A stretch of DNA of 64,000 nucleotides. Source: Ampelomyces quisqualis. Lineage: Eukaryota; Ascomycota; Dothideomycetes; Pleosporales; Phaeosphaeriaceae. A model generated the notes under the pieces. That model worked only from the letters and a program-made list of their open reading frames with translations. It had not been told where the DNA came from and made no database searches. The DNA is taken from contig JAGTXZ010000020.1 in the NCBI GenBank assembly GCA_018398575.1, forward strand, positions 2,418,001-2,482,000, given 5' to 3'. The position numbers and the translations under genes were made by a program. This document shows positions 20,137-32,800 of the stretch, piece by piece (positions within the stretch are counted from its first letter, which is position 1; every line of letters starts with the position of its first letter).

Positions 20137-21472
20137 TTATATGGATTTTGAGGGATCGGTGCTCCGACGAATAAAAAAAGCCTTGGCCATCTCGTAGGCA
20201 GACCTGTATGCATTAGATCATGTTACTTCCAAGAAGAGCAACTCGTGGGCTTCGACTCACCAGCAAATGGCCGTGCTGGGCATGGTGGTGATAATCCTGG
20301 GCTTGAGTCCTCGGAAATATCCTCTATATCCTTCTCTTTGATGAATGATGTTCGCCGCCTGCCAAAGACCAGAAACATTTCGTAGCTCGGCGTCTGTGGC
20401 ATTTCCTCGTGTTTGCAACAGGGTCTTGATGACGTCCAACGGTGTGGTCAGTCCCGCGGCGAAACCGCCAGCAATTCCTCCCGCGAAACAATGTGTGTAT
20501 GGGTCGTAGCGCCCGGTGGGGTTCATAACCTTCGACATGGATTCGTAGGCCATAAATTGGAGTGCTGTAAAGGGAACGGTCATACACAGGGTCGTTGGGT
20601 ATGACACATAGAACGCGCCAATGCCTTCGGTGCGGAAGACCTCCCGCGCGCATTGGGGTACAGATTTGTAGATGGAGCCATGCATTTGCATGCGCTGCTT
20701 TATCACTGGGCTCCTTCAGTATCTGTCGGCGTTCCCGAGATTCGCAACCTACCGTCAAAGGGATTCATCAGTGCATCGCTCGAGATGGTCGCCGCGGCGC
20801 CGCTGGCAGCTAGCTCTGATTAGTGACAAATTTCAAGGGTTAGATGGATCGGTCTTGCGCACCTGCGGCAAGGGGATGGTGCTCTTCGCTTCCCCCCTCA
20901 TTTCCGCCAAGGGCGTGTTTTGTGGCTTCGTAAGACGCAAAATAAACAGCATGCGCAGGCCCTGCAGCAGTGTCAGTGCCATGGCGCCGCGGGTCCAAGA
21001 TGTGCTGAACGCACCTGCTCCCATTACAACACTCGACAGTCCTTTCCACAACGTCCGGAAGCCTTCAACGCGCGAGATGGTGACCATGGCATTCGATATG
21101 CCGCTGTACATGGCGCCTGGCGCCGGATTGATGATTTGGATTCTGGTCTGTGCTATCGTCAGCGCCTGTTCCGTAGACCTCAGACGAGCTCGGAGGGATG
21201 TCGCATGCCTTCAGCAGATCGACTGGGTACATGACCGAGTGCTCCTGTCATGGTATCAGCAGCTGCGTGCACCTGTGCGGCGTGGGCGGAAGCGTACGGC
21301 GATGCCCGCGAACGCGCCCGCAAGCATGTTCGCGGTGAGGGAGAAGTTGGGCGGCAGGGCTTCATAGCTGGTGCGATGGTCAGCAATCCGTCATCCGTGG
21401 TGTAGACCGTGTGTGGGAGCTGTACTCGTGTTCTTCTTCGATTGGAACAACCGGGTTGTCGCGGGTGGCCAT
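20137..21472 (-). CDS. MRS4: Mitochondrial iron carrier, Mrs3/Mrs4 (mitoferrin) type
   Basis: This inner-membrane carrier supplies ferrous iron to the matrix for heme and Fe-S synthesis. Eight exons give 319 aa: 21426-21472, 21298-21367, 21209-21244, 21015-21147, 20863-20961, 20753-20815, 20261-20705 and 20137-20203. The three mitochondrial-carrier repeats show the signatures PVDLLKTRIQ, PFDVIKQRMQ and PLDVIKTLLQTRG. The N-terminus EEEHDYEALPPNFSL and MYSGISNAMVTISRVEG are typical of the Mrs3/4 subfamily. The short exons for GPAHAVYFASYEATK and the C-terminal SAYEMAKAFF fit only with these splices. Intron 21148-21208 has a GC donor (AAG|GCATGC). The gene is unusually intron-rich for its neighbours. 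MRS3 and MRS4 cannot be told apart here. Confidence 0.87.
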
Positions 21473-22284
21473 GAGGCGGCCAGTCACTGGCGCTGCGGAT
21501 TCCAGCTTGGCGGTTGAGGTCGTTCCGTCAAGCTACGAGGGACGTCGCGCGGCCCGTGAGGAGGATGACACGGCAATGGGGCAGTTTTGGAGTTGGGGTC
21601 ACTTTTCGCAGCAATGCACATTGGACTAGTCTGAACCGAACGCCGAGGCGCCGCTGGTCGCCGTCGTAAGCAAAGTGAGCCCGACCCCATCATTTTACCT
21701 ACGTAGTCGCAGGATTAGCAGCGATGCCGGAGCAGCTTCCAAATAATCGAGTCCGTTGTCTGGTTTCTCCGAGGTCTCGATCAGAGCGCACCATCTTTCG
21801 CAGCCGACCATTACAAGCGCCTGTTCGCCTTTGCGACGGCGCATTTGTGGGCACAGTTCGTCAAGTTGGCCGATTGTGCAGCCGCAGACTCGGGCTGAGA
21901 TGTACCTTGGAGGGTGAACGCATGCACGATTCGGCGGGACTATCTTATCTGATCATCTCCGTTCCCCGCCTCGACTCTTGACAGAGTCCTTTTATTTGGA
22001 AGTCTTTTGAATACACCCCAGGCACATGTGCAGAGCCCTACAAAGGTACACCGCTGTGCGCGAGTCTGTGGCTTGCCGGCTAATGTCATGTACATGCAGG
22101 CTGACGAATATACAAGAGCAAAACCAACACAGCCGCTTCGCCATCTCACACGTGCAACGCGCGAGACCTGTCCACTCCACAAGCGGTAAAAAAAAGTCGA
22201 GTCATGAGAACTTCTTCACGTCGCGTCGCAATGCGGGTGCGCTTGCCGGCGCGCGCAGGAACCCGCCATGCCACGGGGCACTTG
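21473..22284. other. Intergenic region, no gene seen
   Basis: About 810 bp upstream of the carrier gene. Several short frames on both strands read across it without family motifs. No repeat is obvious. Confidence 0.5.
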
Positions 22285-24024
22285 CTAGCAGTCGCACCGC
22301 TTATGCCAGCGTGGAAAGCTGACGACGTCCCGGATGTTGGATACGCCAGAAAGGTAGCACAGAAGACGGTCGAATCCAAGGCCAAAGCCTCCGTGCGGAA
22401 CACTGCCGTACCGTCGAAGATCGACATACCACTGGAGCGATCCCTCTGGGGCCTCAGATCCGGTTGTTGCCATCCCGCGGAGGCCATGTGTCTCCATAGA
22501 TTCCAGAAGCTCACGCAACCGATGCTCACGCACAGAGCCTCCGACCAGCTCACAGAGTTCCGGTACGAGCAAATCGAAACATGCAACTGTGGACGACGTC
22601 TGTCGTCCCGTCGACGTTTCTGACGGCGCCATGTAGAATGGCTTGATGTTGCGCGGATAGTCAGTCACAAAGACAGGTCCACCGCGTCCAACGCTTTCAG
22701 CCAGGTATCGTTCGTGTTCGGTCTGGAGGCCATCTTCATGTCCAGGTGCAAACTCAAAGTCTGCGTTTCCTCGCTCCACTGCGTCCTTTAGATGCTGTAT
22801 CGCGGTTTCGTACGTGATTCGAGGCCATGGCCCATCTATCAGGCCTTGCCACCGTTGTGCGAGTGTGTTTTGTGAAACTGAAGTAGCATCGGTGCTGTGA
22901 TCCCGTGCTCTTATCTCGAGCAATTCTCGGCCAACGAGCGAAGACTGTAGCTCGATTGCAACAGCGCGCAGCATATCTTCTACAACGCTCATGACAGCTT
23001 GCAGATTGTCCACAAAAGCCACTTCTGCCTCGAGCATGTAAAATTCGCTCAGATGACGTGGGGTGTCACTCTTCTCGGCCCGGAATGTGGGCGATAGAGC
23101 CCAGACTTTGTTCACAGACTGTGCTAAAGCCTCTAGGTGTAGCTGACTCGAGACAGTCAAGTACTTGCAGGATCCGAAAAACATGTCCTCGTGCTCCTGG
23201 ACCCGGTTCCCAGGACCTGAATTTGCGGCAGACTGCGCCCCTGGTGCGACGGTGAACACTTCCCCTGCGCCTTCGCAATCGGAGGATGTGATGATTGGAG
23301 GATGGCATTGGACAAAGTCTTGCTGCGCGAAATAGTTGGTCACCTGAGCAGTAACTAAAGATCTCAGGCGCAAGATCAGAGCATTGCCTGATAACCGAGG
23401 TCGTAAATGCGGGACAGTTCGAAGGTACTCGGCGGTCTGATACTTTTTTTGTATTGGGGAGGTCTGTCAGAGCAACGTAAAGTCAGATGTTGTAAGGTCG
23501 GTTGACATATCAGAGCAACATACCGCAGCATCATTCTCTCCCAATATACGCACATGTTCTACCTGCAGTTCATGAGACTGACCCTGAGCCGGTGAAGCAA
23601 TCCATTTCCCCGTGACTGTCACTGCAACGCCTGTCGTGAGCCTAGTCCAAGACGTCAGCTTGGTCACTACGTAGCCAGGTGGTCAGACTGACCCTTCTGC
23701 AAGCTCGGGTGACAAAACGGCTTGCACGGTTTGCAGCGTTGAACCGTCTCCAATGGCAGCAAAAGCCACACGCTTCTGCTTCCTCACAGTGCGCACGTAG
23801 CCGTTGAGTTTCAGCAACTGATCATCGCAGGGCCCTGGCTGCAGTAACGATGACAGAGCGGAGCCAGGTCTTAGCAGCTCAGCTATGTTGCTTGGGCGTA
23901 ATGTTGAACTGAAGCGAGGACGACATGGAAAAGACGCTTGCGGGGAAGCAATTGCAGTTCCCCAGTAGTGACGCAGCAAGTAAGGACGACGGGCGCTCCC
24001 TCGGACGGGCAGCATCCAGCTCAT
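22285..24024 (-). CDS. SLM5: Mitochondrial asparaginyl-tRNA synthetase
   Basis: This class IIb synthetase charges mitochondrial tRNA-Asn. Three exons give 542 aa: 23693-24024, 23524-23641 and 22285-23463, with introns of 51 and 60 nt. The N-terminus is Arg/Ser-rich without acidic residues (SWMLPVRGSARRPYLLRHYW), consistent with a mitochondrial targeting peptide. An OB-fold anticodon-binding domain follows (LNGYVRTVRKQKRVAFAAIG, then GVAVTVTGKWIASP). In the catalytic domain, motif 2 is seen around LSPTFRAEKSDTPRHLSEFYMLEAEVAF. Motif 3 is GGFGLGFDRLLCYLSGVSNIRDV. The end FPRWHKRCDC is close to the usual FPR-W ending of AsnRS. DDQLLKLNGYV and the motif-3 context favour Asn over Asp specificity. 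Confidence 0.9.
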
Positions 24025-25262
24025 TTACGCGAAACGACACAGATCAGTCAGCCACTGAGCAGCGTGCGTTGGGACGGTGAGGTAGCACACTATCAACGTC
24101 GATGTGTAGGTGGTAGAAAGCGGGCGCTCGGGCCACCGGTCTGGAATTGCGGGTAACGACTTGGTACTCTGGAGTTATCGTCACTCGTCAATGATGGTCG
24201 TACCTAGCACATCGGGTCCTTGCTGAACATTCTGAAACACCAAGATCCTGGCCTTGGCCTTGGACCAGATCTAGCACACATCGCACAGCAGCGATCGATG
24301 GGACCTGTGGCCCGTCTCGCAGCCGCGGTGCTCTGCCACTGGCTACACGGTCCCTTCATGCCCAGAAAGCTCGCCGAAACGAGCTCGCGACGGCGGTTTG
24401 AATCCGGCATTTACTCGTGCCTGGAATCGTGGGCCCGTTTTTCACAGCGGCTGCCGCGCATAGATGGGCTCGCTACGCGGATGCCATGGTGTTACGTGTA
24501 CGACCGATGAAGGTACGATTCGCAGCACTGCCTTTCATCCGATGGCAGGATCTGGCGCATTTACCCTGCATCCCGGATCGTTGTGCCGGCGCTACTGCTG
24601 CAGCGCTATCTTGTGCAGGATCTGGAAAAGCAGCAGTCATCATCACAGGACAGCTTGGCACCAGATCTTTTCGAGTTGTTCCGACCGGCACGGTGTATGC
24701 AGATCGGCCAGGAGGTCTGGATGGACCATCGATCCGCACGCCCACCCCTGTTTCGACGAATCTCAGCACACTTCTTCATGCGGCATCAGTCCCTGGCAGA
24801 AGCCTGTACTTGGGCTTTTGACGTTGGCCTCCACAGACCAGGGCGACTGGGCACAGCGCGCGGCTGTTTCCGGGTAACTTGGAGCCCTGTGCCTATCCTA
24901 AATTACAGAATGGTCACGACTCAAGCCTCCGCAGCGTGCAGCTTTGGGTGTCTAAACCCTTGTAGCCACGGAAAGCTTGGTTTACGCAGAAGTATACCGC
25001 TTCCGTACATGGCGCATCGAAACAAAACTATGCTAGCACGCGGCTCCATCTCAGTCTATTATTTAGTTGCGAATCACTCGCCCTGAAGACACCTGGGCAT
25101 ACCTATGATATACTGCCCTTTGGCCGGCTTGGGTCCCAGCTCACAAACGTGCCCACCACTCTTACCCCTCCTGTTGCTTTGACTTTGTTGGTTCTTTTAC
25201 ACTAGACTTGGGCCTGCATATACTCACCTGACCTCCGCATTCACTCGGGTCTATCTCTGGTC
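24025..25262. other. Intergenic region with unrecognised open frames
   Basis: About 1.2 kb between AsnRS and the PARG-like gene, which diverge. Overlapping plus-strand open frames (for example 24583-25086, 167 codons) lack recognisable domains, canonical gene structure or low-complexity explanation. They are not called. No tRNA could be folded here. Confidence 0.4.
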
Positions 25263-26196
25263 ATGGCGCCGTCAAGACCAAAACCATCCGAGATAGCTGC
25301 TGAAGCGAAAAGAGTCTGGATGCCATACATCTGGAAAAACTACATCAGAGACTCAAAAACTTCCTATCTGTATCCCGATGCGACACAAATACGAGTCAAT
25401 GTCGACAAGCGATCATCACAACGGACAAGAGTTGCTATATTGGAAGGTGATCCGGTGACATATGCTCTTGGCTGGTATCAGAGCTTAGCCAGCGCAGACC
25501 CAGACTGCAAACGAATCCCGGTAGTCAACGTGGCGAACGAGAAGCGGGCGGGAGGAGACTGGGAGTCAGGATTGATGGCACCAGAAGAGTGTTTCGCGCG
25601 GAGGAGCAATCTTGTGCATGCGCTCACCATGCCATGGAACGCTCAAATGGGACGGGAAGAGAATTTCTACCCCATACCTCAAAAAGGCGGCATATACTCT
25701 CCACAAGTTTGTAAGCTGAAACGCCAACTCGCTGAGCGTCCTCTAACACACGATAGTCGTTTTTCGAGGAGGACCAGAACAAGACTACGCAGCGTTCAAC
25801 GAGATCGCATCCCTTCCTGTGATATCGGTTGCGCCGGTGCGGAGACCCAAGCTCGACGAATCGGGCTGCAAGTACTCGTTCGCGCAAGAAAAAGAGCTTA
25901 TGAAGGAGAAGATGCGAGCCGTGCTCCGAATTGCGTCCTACTGCGGCCACCGAAACCTTGTGTTGGGAGCCTTCGGTCTCGGACCTATTTTCCGCAACCC
26001 GGCCACGGAAGTAGCGCGCATGTGGAGAAAGCTCCTGTTCGAGGAAGAGGAGTTCCACGGAGCATTTGCAGATGTCGTCTTCGCCATCGACAGCAGCATG
26101 GTGGGCACGCCGCCAAAAGGATGCATCCCGGACTTTGAAGTCTTCAAGAAAGAGTTCGACCCCCAGACACTATTTCCAACCAAGTACGGATGGTGA
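25263..26196 (+). CDS. Microbial-type poly(ADP-ribose) glycohydrolase (TIGR02452 family)
   Basis: Two exons, 25263-25710 and 25757-26196, with a 46-nt intron (donor GTAAGC, acceptor ATAG), give 295 aa. VVNVANEKRAGGDWESG..APEECFARRSNL matches the bacterial/fungal PARG signature, in which a Gly-rich loop is followed by a pair of acidic residues (here EE) that catalyse ADP-ribose release. The second exon gives FVFRGGPEQDY, CGHRNLVLGAFGLGPIFRNP and FADVVFAIDS, which are the later macrodomain strands. The ORF runs on in frame past the donor, but only splicing yields the conserved second half. The likely role is removal of ADP-ribose chains or related ADP-ribose chemistry. In this lineage the substrate is unknown. 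Confidence 0.85.
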
Positions 26197-27131
26197 GCTG
26201 GAATGAAACGCACGCACGCTGCCCCCGATGGTGGGGTTACAGAGATGTGCAAGACGTCAGCATATACTAACTTTCGCATGTGGGGGGGGGCGTCTCCCAC
26301 AGATCTCGTTAAGAACTCTCGGCTATCTTGCAGGGAACACGCAAGGTGGAAATGGCGCCTGGCTGCGACTGCCAGCCAATCATATATCAGGAAGTAGCGG
26401 CTCCGAGTCTATTTGTCACGCACACATGGATACATCGGGCTAGGAAAGGACATTGGTATTAGACGTCTTTTGTCGTCGCGTGTTCGGCCATCGAAGAGGC
26501 GGGTTACACCGTGGGAGATACCCAGAGGAGCAGAAAAGCAACCATGATTGTAATTTGTGCGTCTTCTTCACGCCGCAATTCTAAAACGTGCAACGCGCAA
26601 ATCCCCGCCTACGTGACACATCCGGAGCTGCACACAGCCGTGAAACCTGACGGCCTTGAGATGAGGCACAAACATGCTCTGATTCGACGGAATCTCTCCA
26701 GCATCGCTTGACACGCCCTTGCATCCGACATGAATTCCGCGCAAGGAACAAAAAGCACATTTTGCTTCCTGTTGTTCCTGTTTGTCTCTGCCGCTTTGCG
26801 CCGTTGCGTCGTTTCGTACAGACACTAATGACGACATTATGCGGCCTTATCACACCCCTCGTAAACTACACAACACGGGGCAAACTGTACATCATTGTGA
26901 TCAGTCCAAGTTGTGTGGTGGACGCATTGCAGCTAGTTGAACCGCAAAACCAGGCCGATGCTGGTGTACATCTGTAGCGGTAGTGCTGGATCCTGTATGA
27001 GCGCTAAACTTTGAAAAGTGGCGCTATGGTGCATTACAGCCCGCGCCCAAGACAATAGGTGCAGTCTAATGTACTGTAGTATACATAATATACATGATCG
27101 TGAAAGGCATTACCGCATCGACTCGGCCGCA
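26197..27131. other. Intergenic region, convergent gene ends
   Basis: About 935 bp between the ends of the PARG-like gene and COA6. It has a G9 homopolymer at 26282-26290 and no credible gene. Confidence 0.5.
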
Positions 27132-27658
27132 TTACTTGTTCCCAGGAAGTGGGAGCTGGGGGGCGACGATCGAGCCGCCTTCAGACTCTATCTTCTTGAT
27201 CGTCTGCTCTTTTTGGTAGTTGACCACTCGCTGCTTCTTGAAGTACTCCACCTATGACCAGTCAGCGCGGTCCACATGTTCATACGAGTCCACCCTTGTA
27301 GAATTGTCATCTCGAATGAGCTGTCACGGGACGCAAACTCGGGCACAGAGCCAATCAACAGACTGTTGTATGCTTCACCGCGGAGTTGCCCAACACCCAT
27401 GTCCACTCAACTTACCCAGCTATGCGCACAGTTCTTCTCAAATTCCTGATCAAGCTGTCCGCAGAATGTGTGTGACTTCTCCCTGCCCCTCTTGGTGTTT
27501 ATGCTGTCCAGAATATTGTTCTTGTCCAGGCATTCGAAGAAAGCGTCCCGTGCTGCATAGCATTGTTTCCGATTAGATCGTGAGGGCGACTCGAAAGCGC
27601 CACCCGATGTCTTTGCGGGTCCGGATACATCCTTTGATCCTGAAAAGAACCAACCCAT
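27132..27658 (-). CDS. COA6: Cytochrome c oxidase assembly factor 6
   Basis: Coa6 is a small intermembrane-space protein that helps insert copper into the CuA site of cytochrome c oxidase subunit 2. Two exons, 27416-27658 and 27132-27251, separated by a 164-nt intron, give 120 aa. The start MGWFFSG was chosen because the motif-bearing domain follows directly. The upstream open frame (to 27937) is a Pro-rich leader without homology. The twin cysteine motif is clear: CYAARDAFFEC (CX9C) and CGQLDQEFEKNC (CX10C), as in other Coa6 proteins. Exon 2 supplies WVEYFKKQRVVNYQKEQ and a soluble tail. The intron is the longest within any small gene here, so a missed exon is possible but not needed for the fold. 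Confidence 0.88.
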
Positions 27659-28048
27659 ATCTGCTGTGGTCGAAGGTCTTCGTGGTGGAAGGTCTTCGAG
27701 GTGTAGTAGCGGGAGCGGCGGCGGCGGATCGAAGCTATTGCGAGGGTCAGCATCGTCCGGTAAGGAGTTCATCGACCAGACACATCTGATGGAAAAACTG
27801 TAGTTCGATATACTCACATTGTGACGTGCTACTGGGTGTGGTGTGATTGCAGTGGCCAGTCTCGGATGGCGATTGAATTCGAACTGATGCTTGGCGCTGA
27901 AGCTATGATGTCGGTGCTTATGTTTCGCCGAGCGCATTCAACTCCATGGATAGACTGCGACTGCGACAAGGCAACCCTCATACATCGCGTCTTCTACTCC
28001 AACAAACTGTTCCATATGTCCAGATCATAACACATCGTTCACAAACTC
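27659..28048. promoter_or_regulatory. Shared COA6/SYS1 upstream region
   Basis: 390 bp between divergent start codons. It includes a Pro-rich minus-strand open frame continuous with COA6 that is probably leader. No specific site recognised. Confidence 0.4.
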
Positions 28049-28701
28049 ATGCCACGCCGACGCCGGCCTCCCCGCCCCGGCGCACTTGCGGACCTGTCGC
28101 CTACCCGCATCCTCACCCAGATTATACTGTTACAACTTGCCTACTACGCATGCGCTGCGGTCCTCATCGTCTTCACAGCCATAGTAGCTGGCAAGGAAGT
28201 CAGTACAGATCTTCTGCTCAACTGGCGCAGCTTGCGCGGTGACACCACAGTTGGCTGGACACTGGGTCTAGTCTGGGTGCTTAACAGTCTCATTTGGTAG
28301 GCATAACTTGAGAACCAGATTTCGAAATCGCTGACACCTACAGTACCATTTTCATTCTTCTTTTGATAGCACGATCCAAACTCGTCCTCGACTTTGCCCT
28401 CACGGTACACTTCATCCACCTCATTGTTACCTCGTTATACTCGCACGGGATACCCGCAAACCTACTATGGTGGATGCTACAGATATGCAGTGCAACCGTC
28501 ATGACATCTTTGGGCGTATGGGCTTGTCAGTGGCGCGAGCTAAAGCCTATAAATTTTGGTAGCAAACCTGCTGCGCAACAGCCGGCAGTCTCAACAGATG
28601 ACGGTGTTGGGCAGTCGAGAGGAAGAGGCAGGGGCAGAGGAAGAGATGGAGCTGGCGAGTACGAGTTGGCAGACATGAATGAGGGCGAAGATCGTGTCTG
28701 A
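28049..28701 (+). CDS. SYS1: Golgi membrane protein Sys1
   Basis: Sys1 recruits the small GTPase Arl3 to the late Golgi and so supports vesicle tethering. Two exons, 28049-28296 and 28344-28701, with a 47-nt intron, give 201 aa. Four hydrophobic segments are visible (about residues 24-45, 66-92, 98-118 and 126-146). The family motif around LTQIILLQLAYYACAAVL begins the first helix, and HFIHLIVTSLYSHGIPANL lies before the last helix. The intron splits a Trp/Cys junction (LIW to CTIF), restoring a continuous helix. The C-terminal tail has an Arg-Gly run (SRGRGRGRGRDG) and is cytosolic. Size and four-helix layout match Sys1. Confidence 0.88.
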
Positions 28702-29846
28702 TGCCTCCAGCTTGCATTGAAAGGCGTATAGGTTTGTTTTCAGAGAGCGACCGATGGAAGACGGAGCATTTGCTAGACCGTCTGAAAAGGATTCATGATT
28801 GGCATAATCTCAGTCGTGGGGCGCGGCGATCGCGGTGTCCTGGTCCCTTTTGTACTATACCCGGCTTCAAGTACTGGAGTGAAACACTATTGCGCATAAT
28901 GGACAGACATTCAGGTGTCATCGACATTCGTAACTTTGTATCGATCTACCCGCGAGTAACCAGCGTGACGATGGGCGTTTGGAGAATATCGTCTCATCGT
29001 CGGTCATGAACCAAGGGAACGATTTCTCCTGTCCAGAGAATTCTAATGCAGTTTTCTCCTCCACGCTCAATTTCGGTACGACCCTGAACCTGACTTTGCC
29101 AGCTCTTCCAATGATGCAAGTCCTCCTTTGCGGTTTACCCCTGATGCTATTCTTATTTCATCGGGCTCAGCTCGTATATCGACTCCTAAATAGAACACCA
29201 GCCCGCGTCTGATACACTCCTTCATATTTAATATGTACCTGACAGCGTCAGACGTCGTAGGACCATCTCAAAATGCTTGACTCTGTCACTTCCACTCTCT
29301 GTATAGGTGAGAATGACGCTGTCGCCCGATGGCTCTGTATCCGTGGTATACCAAGAGACAACACAGGCTGCCATAGCAATATAGCCCACAGGTAAGTCTG
29401 CAAATGTATATTGTATATGCACCTACTGTACGAAAAGATGCGAGCACTGGTTAGGATGTTCAAAACGTTTGAATTCCAAAGTGCTCACGCGGCCAAGGCG
29501 CGGATACGACCACCTCCCTGCTTGCATCGACCTTGACAGTACCTGATTCACGGCCGAGCTAACGTACGTCCGACGGAAACAGGGCTTAGCCTACTGACTT
29601 AGAAACCTGTTGCGGTACGCCGTTGATTTCAAAGATAGTTCGTCTGCTGAGCCGGCACGCCGGATTAAATGTTCTAGTAGATTTAGCACGGGACCACGTG
29701 AAGCCGCTAACTAGTTCAACGCTCCGCGAACCCTTGTCTTTTTGAACTCTGCCACCAACCATCCTTCTTGCAGCAGCTGCAACTATGATCCACCGCTAAC
29801 AAATGTCAAATGTCACAACTAAATCTGCGAAGCACATAGAGCCAGC
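28702..29846. other. Intergenic region upstream of SFC4
   Basis: About 1.1 kb with no recognisable gene. Frames are short and lack homology. The promoter of SFC4 must lie in its 3' part. Confidence 0.5.
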
Positions 29847-32800
29847 ATGAACTCGCAAAATGGCTTCTACAATCAGTGGCCCGCCGGACAGCCTCCCAAT
29901 GGCAGGCGCTTTGTGCCCATCTCTGGTACCTTCAGTGGTGTGCCTTCGCCAAACCTACCTAGGCCACAGCCACAGATCAATGGACAATCGTACCCGGTCC
30001 AATTTCCACATGGACAATTCATAGCTCCTCAGCAAGCTTATCAACATCCTCTGCCTCAGTCTGCCTTCACTCCGCTAATTCCACTGAGTGCCGTCGAGGA
30101 TTTGCAGTTGCCACAAGTCCCTTTCACTGCGTCTGCGGTTCCCGAAACTACATTCAGTGGCGCACCTTTCGTCACCAGCGGCCCTGTGGTGCACGAAGGA
30201 TACATTCCTGCGCCAGGTCGGAACGAGGAGGAAGTTTATCCTGCGTTACCACCAGGTTACGGCAATTCTCTCTTTCGCGATCGTGACTTTGAGAGCTCTG
30301 ATGACGAAAGTAACTACGAACGGGAACTCACGTTCGAGGAGCAGATGCGTGAACTCGAAGACAAAGACAATTCTGAGGTCGACAAAGACTACTCTGAAGA
30401 AGATGCGCAGCACGATGAAGGTGACCCAGATGAGATGGAGTTGGGTGTGGATTTCGAAGACGAGGAGGAACGAGCTCAGCGCAAGCGAGGAAAACCCACA
30501 GTCAGAGACACCCCTGCCAAAGTTACCCGTGGTGGACGACGAGGACGACCCCGAGGTCGAGGCCGTGGGGGATATTTGGGGTCGGCTTCAACTCGGGGAA
30601 GGCCCAAGTCCCGTGGACGAGGGCGACCCAAGGGAATGCGTCAAGGGCCTCGCAAAGTCGCTGACCCCGGAGAAGGGTTCAAGGAACTTCAACGACAAGC
30701 TAACGAAAGGTTCATTGCAAAAGACTACCCTGCCGCACTCGACTTTGCGCAGAGAGCAATCCAGATGAACCCTGAAATCTTCGAAGCCCACAACATTGCC
30801 TCAGAGATTTACGCGGCCATGGGCGAAGAGGTGAAGTCCATAGATTCATTGATCATTGGAGCACCCACAAAGCGTGATCCAGGACTCTGGCATTTCATCG
30901 TCGAACGTGTCAACAAACTCGATGCAGAAACATACCCGGAGTATACAGAGGAAGCCAAGACTGCTCTTACACTGAGATGTCTGCAGCAGATCGTCCTTCT
31001 CGATAACGAGAACTATGAAGCTCGAAGTCACATCCTCGAGATCGAGGCTAGCCTTGGACACGTCTCGAAATGTGTCAAGCTCGGCCGAAAGATGCTGAAG
31101 CTACGCAAGGAAAAGGGAAAAGCTGGGCCAGACGTTGAGGTCCTAAAAATTATGGCCATGATGGGCACGTCTGACAAGAAGCAAACGAAACGTCACCTAG
31201 GGAGACTTATAGAGAGCTTTGACGATGCTATTGACTTCTTCCTGAAGAGGAAACCAGACGATAGTGAGTTGGATTGGGAAATGATCAATATCTACCTAGA
31301 CCTTCTCGACAGAAGTGGTCAGTACGATTATGCCCTGCTTCGTCTCAAGACTTTGGCGCGATGGAAACAAGGTAGGGCCAAAGAGACATATTGGGATGAG
31401 CTAGACGACGATCGCGAATTCGATATCGAAGATGGACCGAGGCGGATAGCTGTCGCTCAATTCAAACGAAAAGGTCACAGTGCCAGGAATGGTCAAACAC
31501 TACCGTCGGAGATCAGGGTGAAGCTGGGGATCTTTCGACTGCGCAGGAGCGCTGATGACTTTCAGGAGGCCATGGTAAGTTCTCCAGTTTTGGCAGACAT
31601 AAAGCCAACTAATTTTAAAAGCACCATCTGGACATGCTTGAGCCGGAAGATCATAGTCCTGAAGCGCTTGTTTGGGACTACGAGGATCTTTTCCGTGTCA
31701 TTGCCGATGCACTGCATGCTACTGGCCACGACAAAGACGCTATGCGATTTTACGAGCCGCTTCATCATAGCAACTCACAGGAGCTCAGTCTGATGAGCTA
31801 CCTCGGAATATTTACTTGCTACAAGAACCTTGGACAGCCTAACAAGGCTTTTGAAATGATTCCAATGTTCAAAGAATGGAACGCCGAATCAGTGGATGAT
31901 TTGGTCAAGTTGGCAGTGTTTTTCGAGAATCAAGGCATGCTCGCGGAGGCAGTGCAGCGTGCCGAGATCCTTTACAGGAACAAGTATGCACACAGGCTAC
32001 GGCGCCTGGGTTTCAAGGCGTACGATGATCTCAAAGATGTATATCAAGCTCAGAGGAAACAGGCTCGTGGCAAGCATAGCGCGCGGAAAAGCACTGTCAA
32101 AAAGCAGCGAAAGCTCACCAAGAAGGCTACAGGTCGAGGACATGTGGACGAAGATGACTCCGCAAACGACGGTGCAGAGAAGGAACTGCCTTCACTGGGC
32201 CCACTTGCAGAGCGGCCAAATCAAGGTCTCTTCCGAATGCGGAGAGTTGCTACGAAGCCTCCGAAAGCGCAGACTTTCCTTCCATTGCAACCCGCTCCCG
32301 AGAAAGAGGCTCCTCAAGCATCGAAGCCGACCACACTGGAGGGTACGGGTGTGCCCCTACGAGCGATCGACCACAAGTTCTTCAGGCGTAAGCTCGAGAT
32401 CCTGGCCAAGCATCACGCCGAGCAACTTCAGACTGCGCGAGCTCAACACAGAGAGATTGTAGCAAGTTTCAGACGACTGGAAGAAATATCAGATCTTGCA
32501 GAAAATGGAGATGGATCCGCAATTGGTGAGGTCCTGTCCATTACCCGAGAGCTGATCGAGGAATATTCTACATTCGATCTCTTCTACTCGAATCGAAAAG
32601 AAATATTCGCGAGCTACTTTCGACGGACAGGTGATCACGAGCTCTGGAAAGAGTCTGCTTTGATGGTTCTCGCGGTGGTGGCAAATAACGTTGAAGATGG
32701 AGAAACAAACCCAGAACTCAGAGAAAGGCCAGAGCAACCGCCGACAGACTTCTGGGGCGTGAAGTTCGAAAATTGGATAGCGGCCTTTGGTCGTTATGCC

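Noticed and set aside
21426..21472. Alternative first donor in the iron carrier (ACG|GTCTAC)
   Set aside because: It would give a 43-nt intron and a less family-like junction; GA|GTACAG gives EEEHDYEALPPNF, which fits the subfamily.
24270..24420. Possible tRNA gene (GGTTTGAATCC resembling a B box and TGGCTACACGG resembling an A box)
   Set aside because: The T-stem does not pair on either side of the loop and no acceptor stem of seven pairs could be found.
24583..25086. 167-codon plus-strand frame in the intergenic region before the PARG-like gene
   Set aside because: No recognisable domain, overlapping equally long frames in other phases, and no splice-supported extension.
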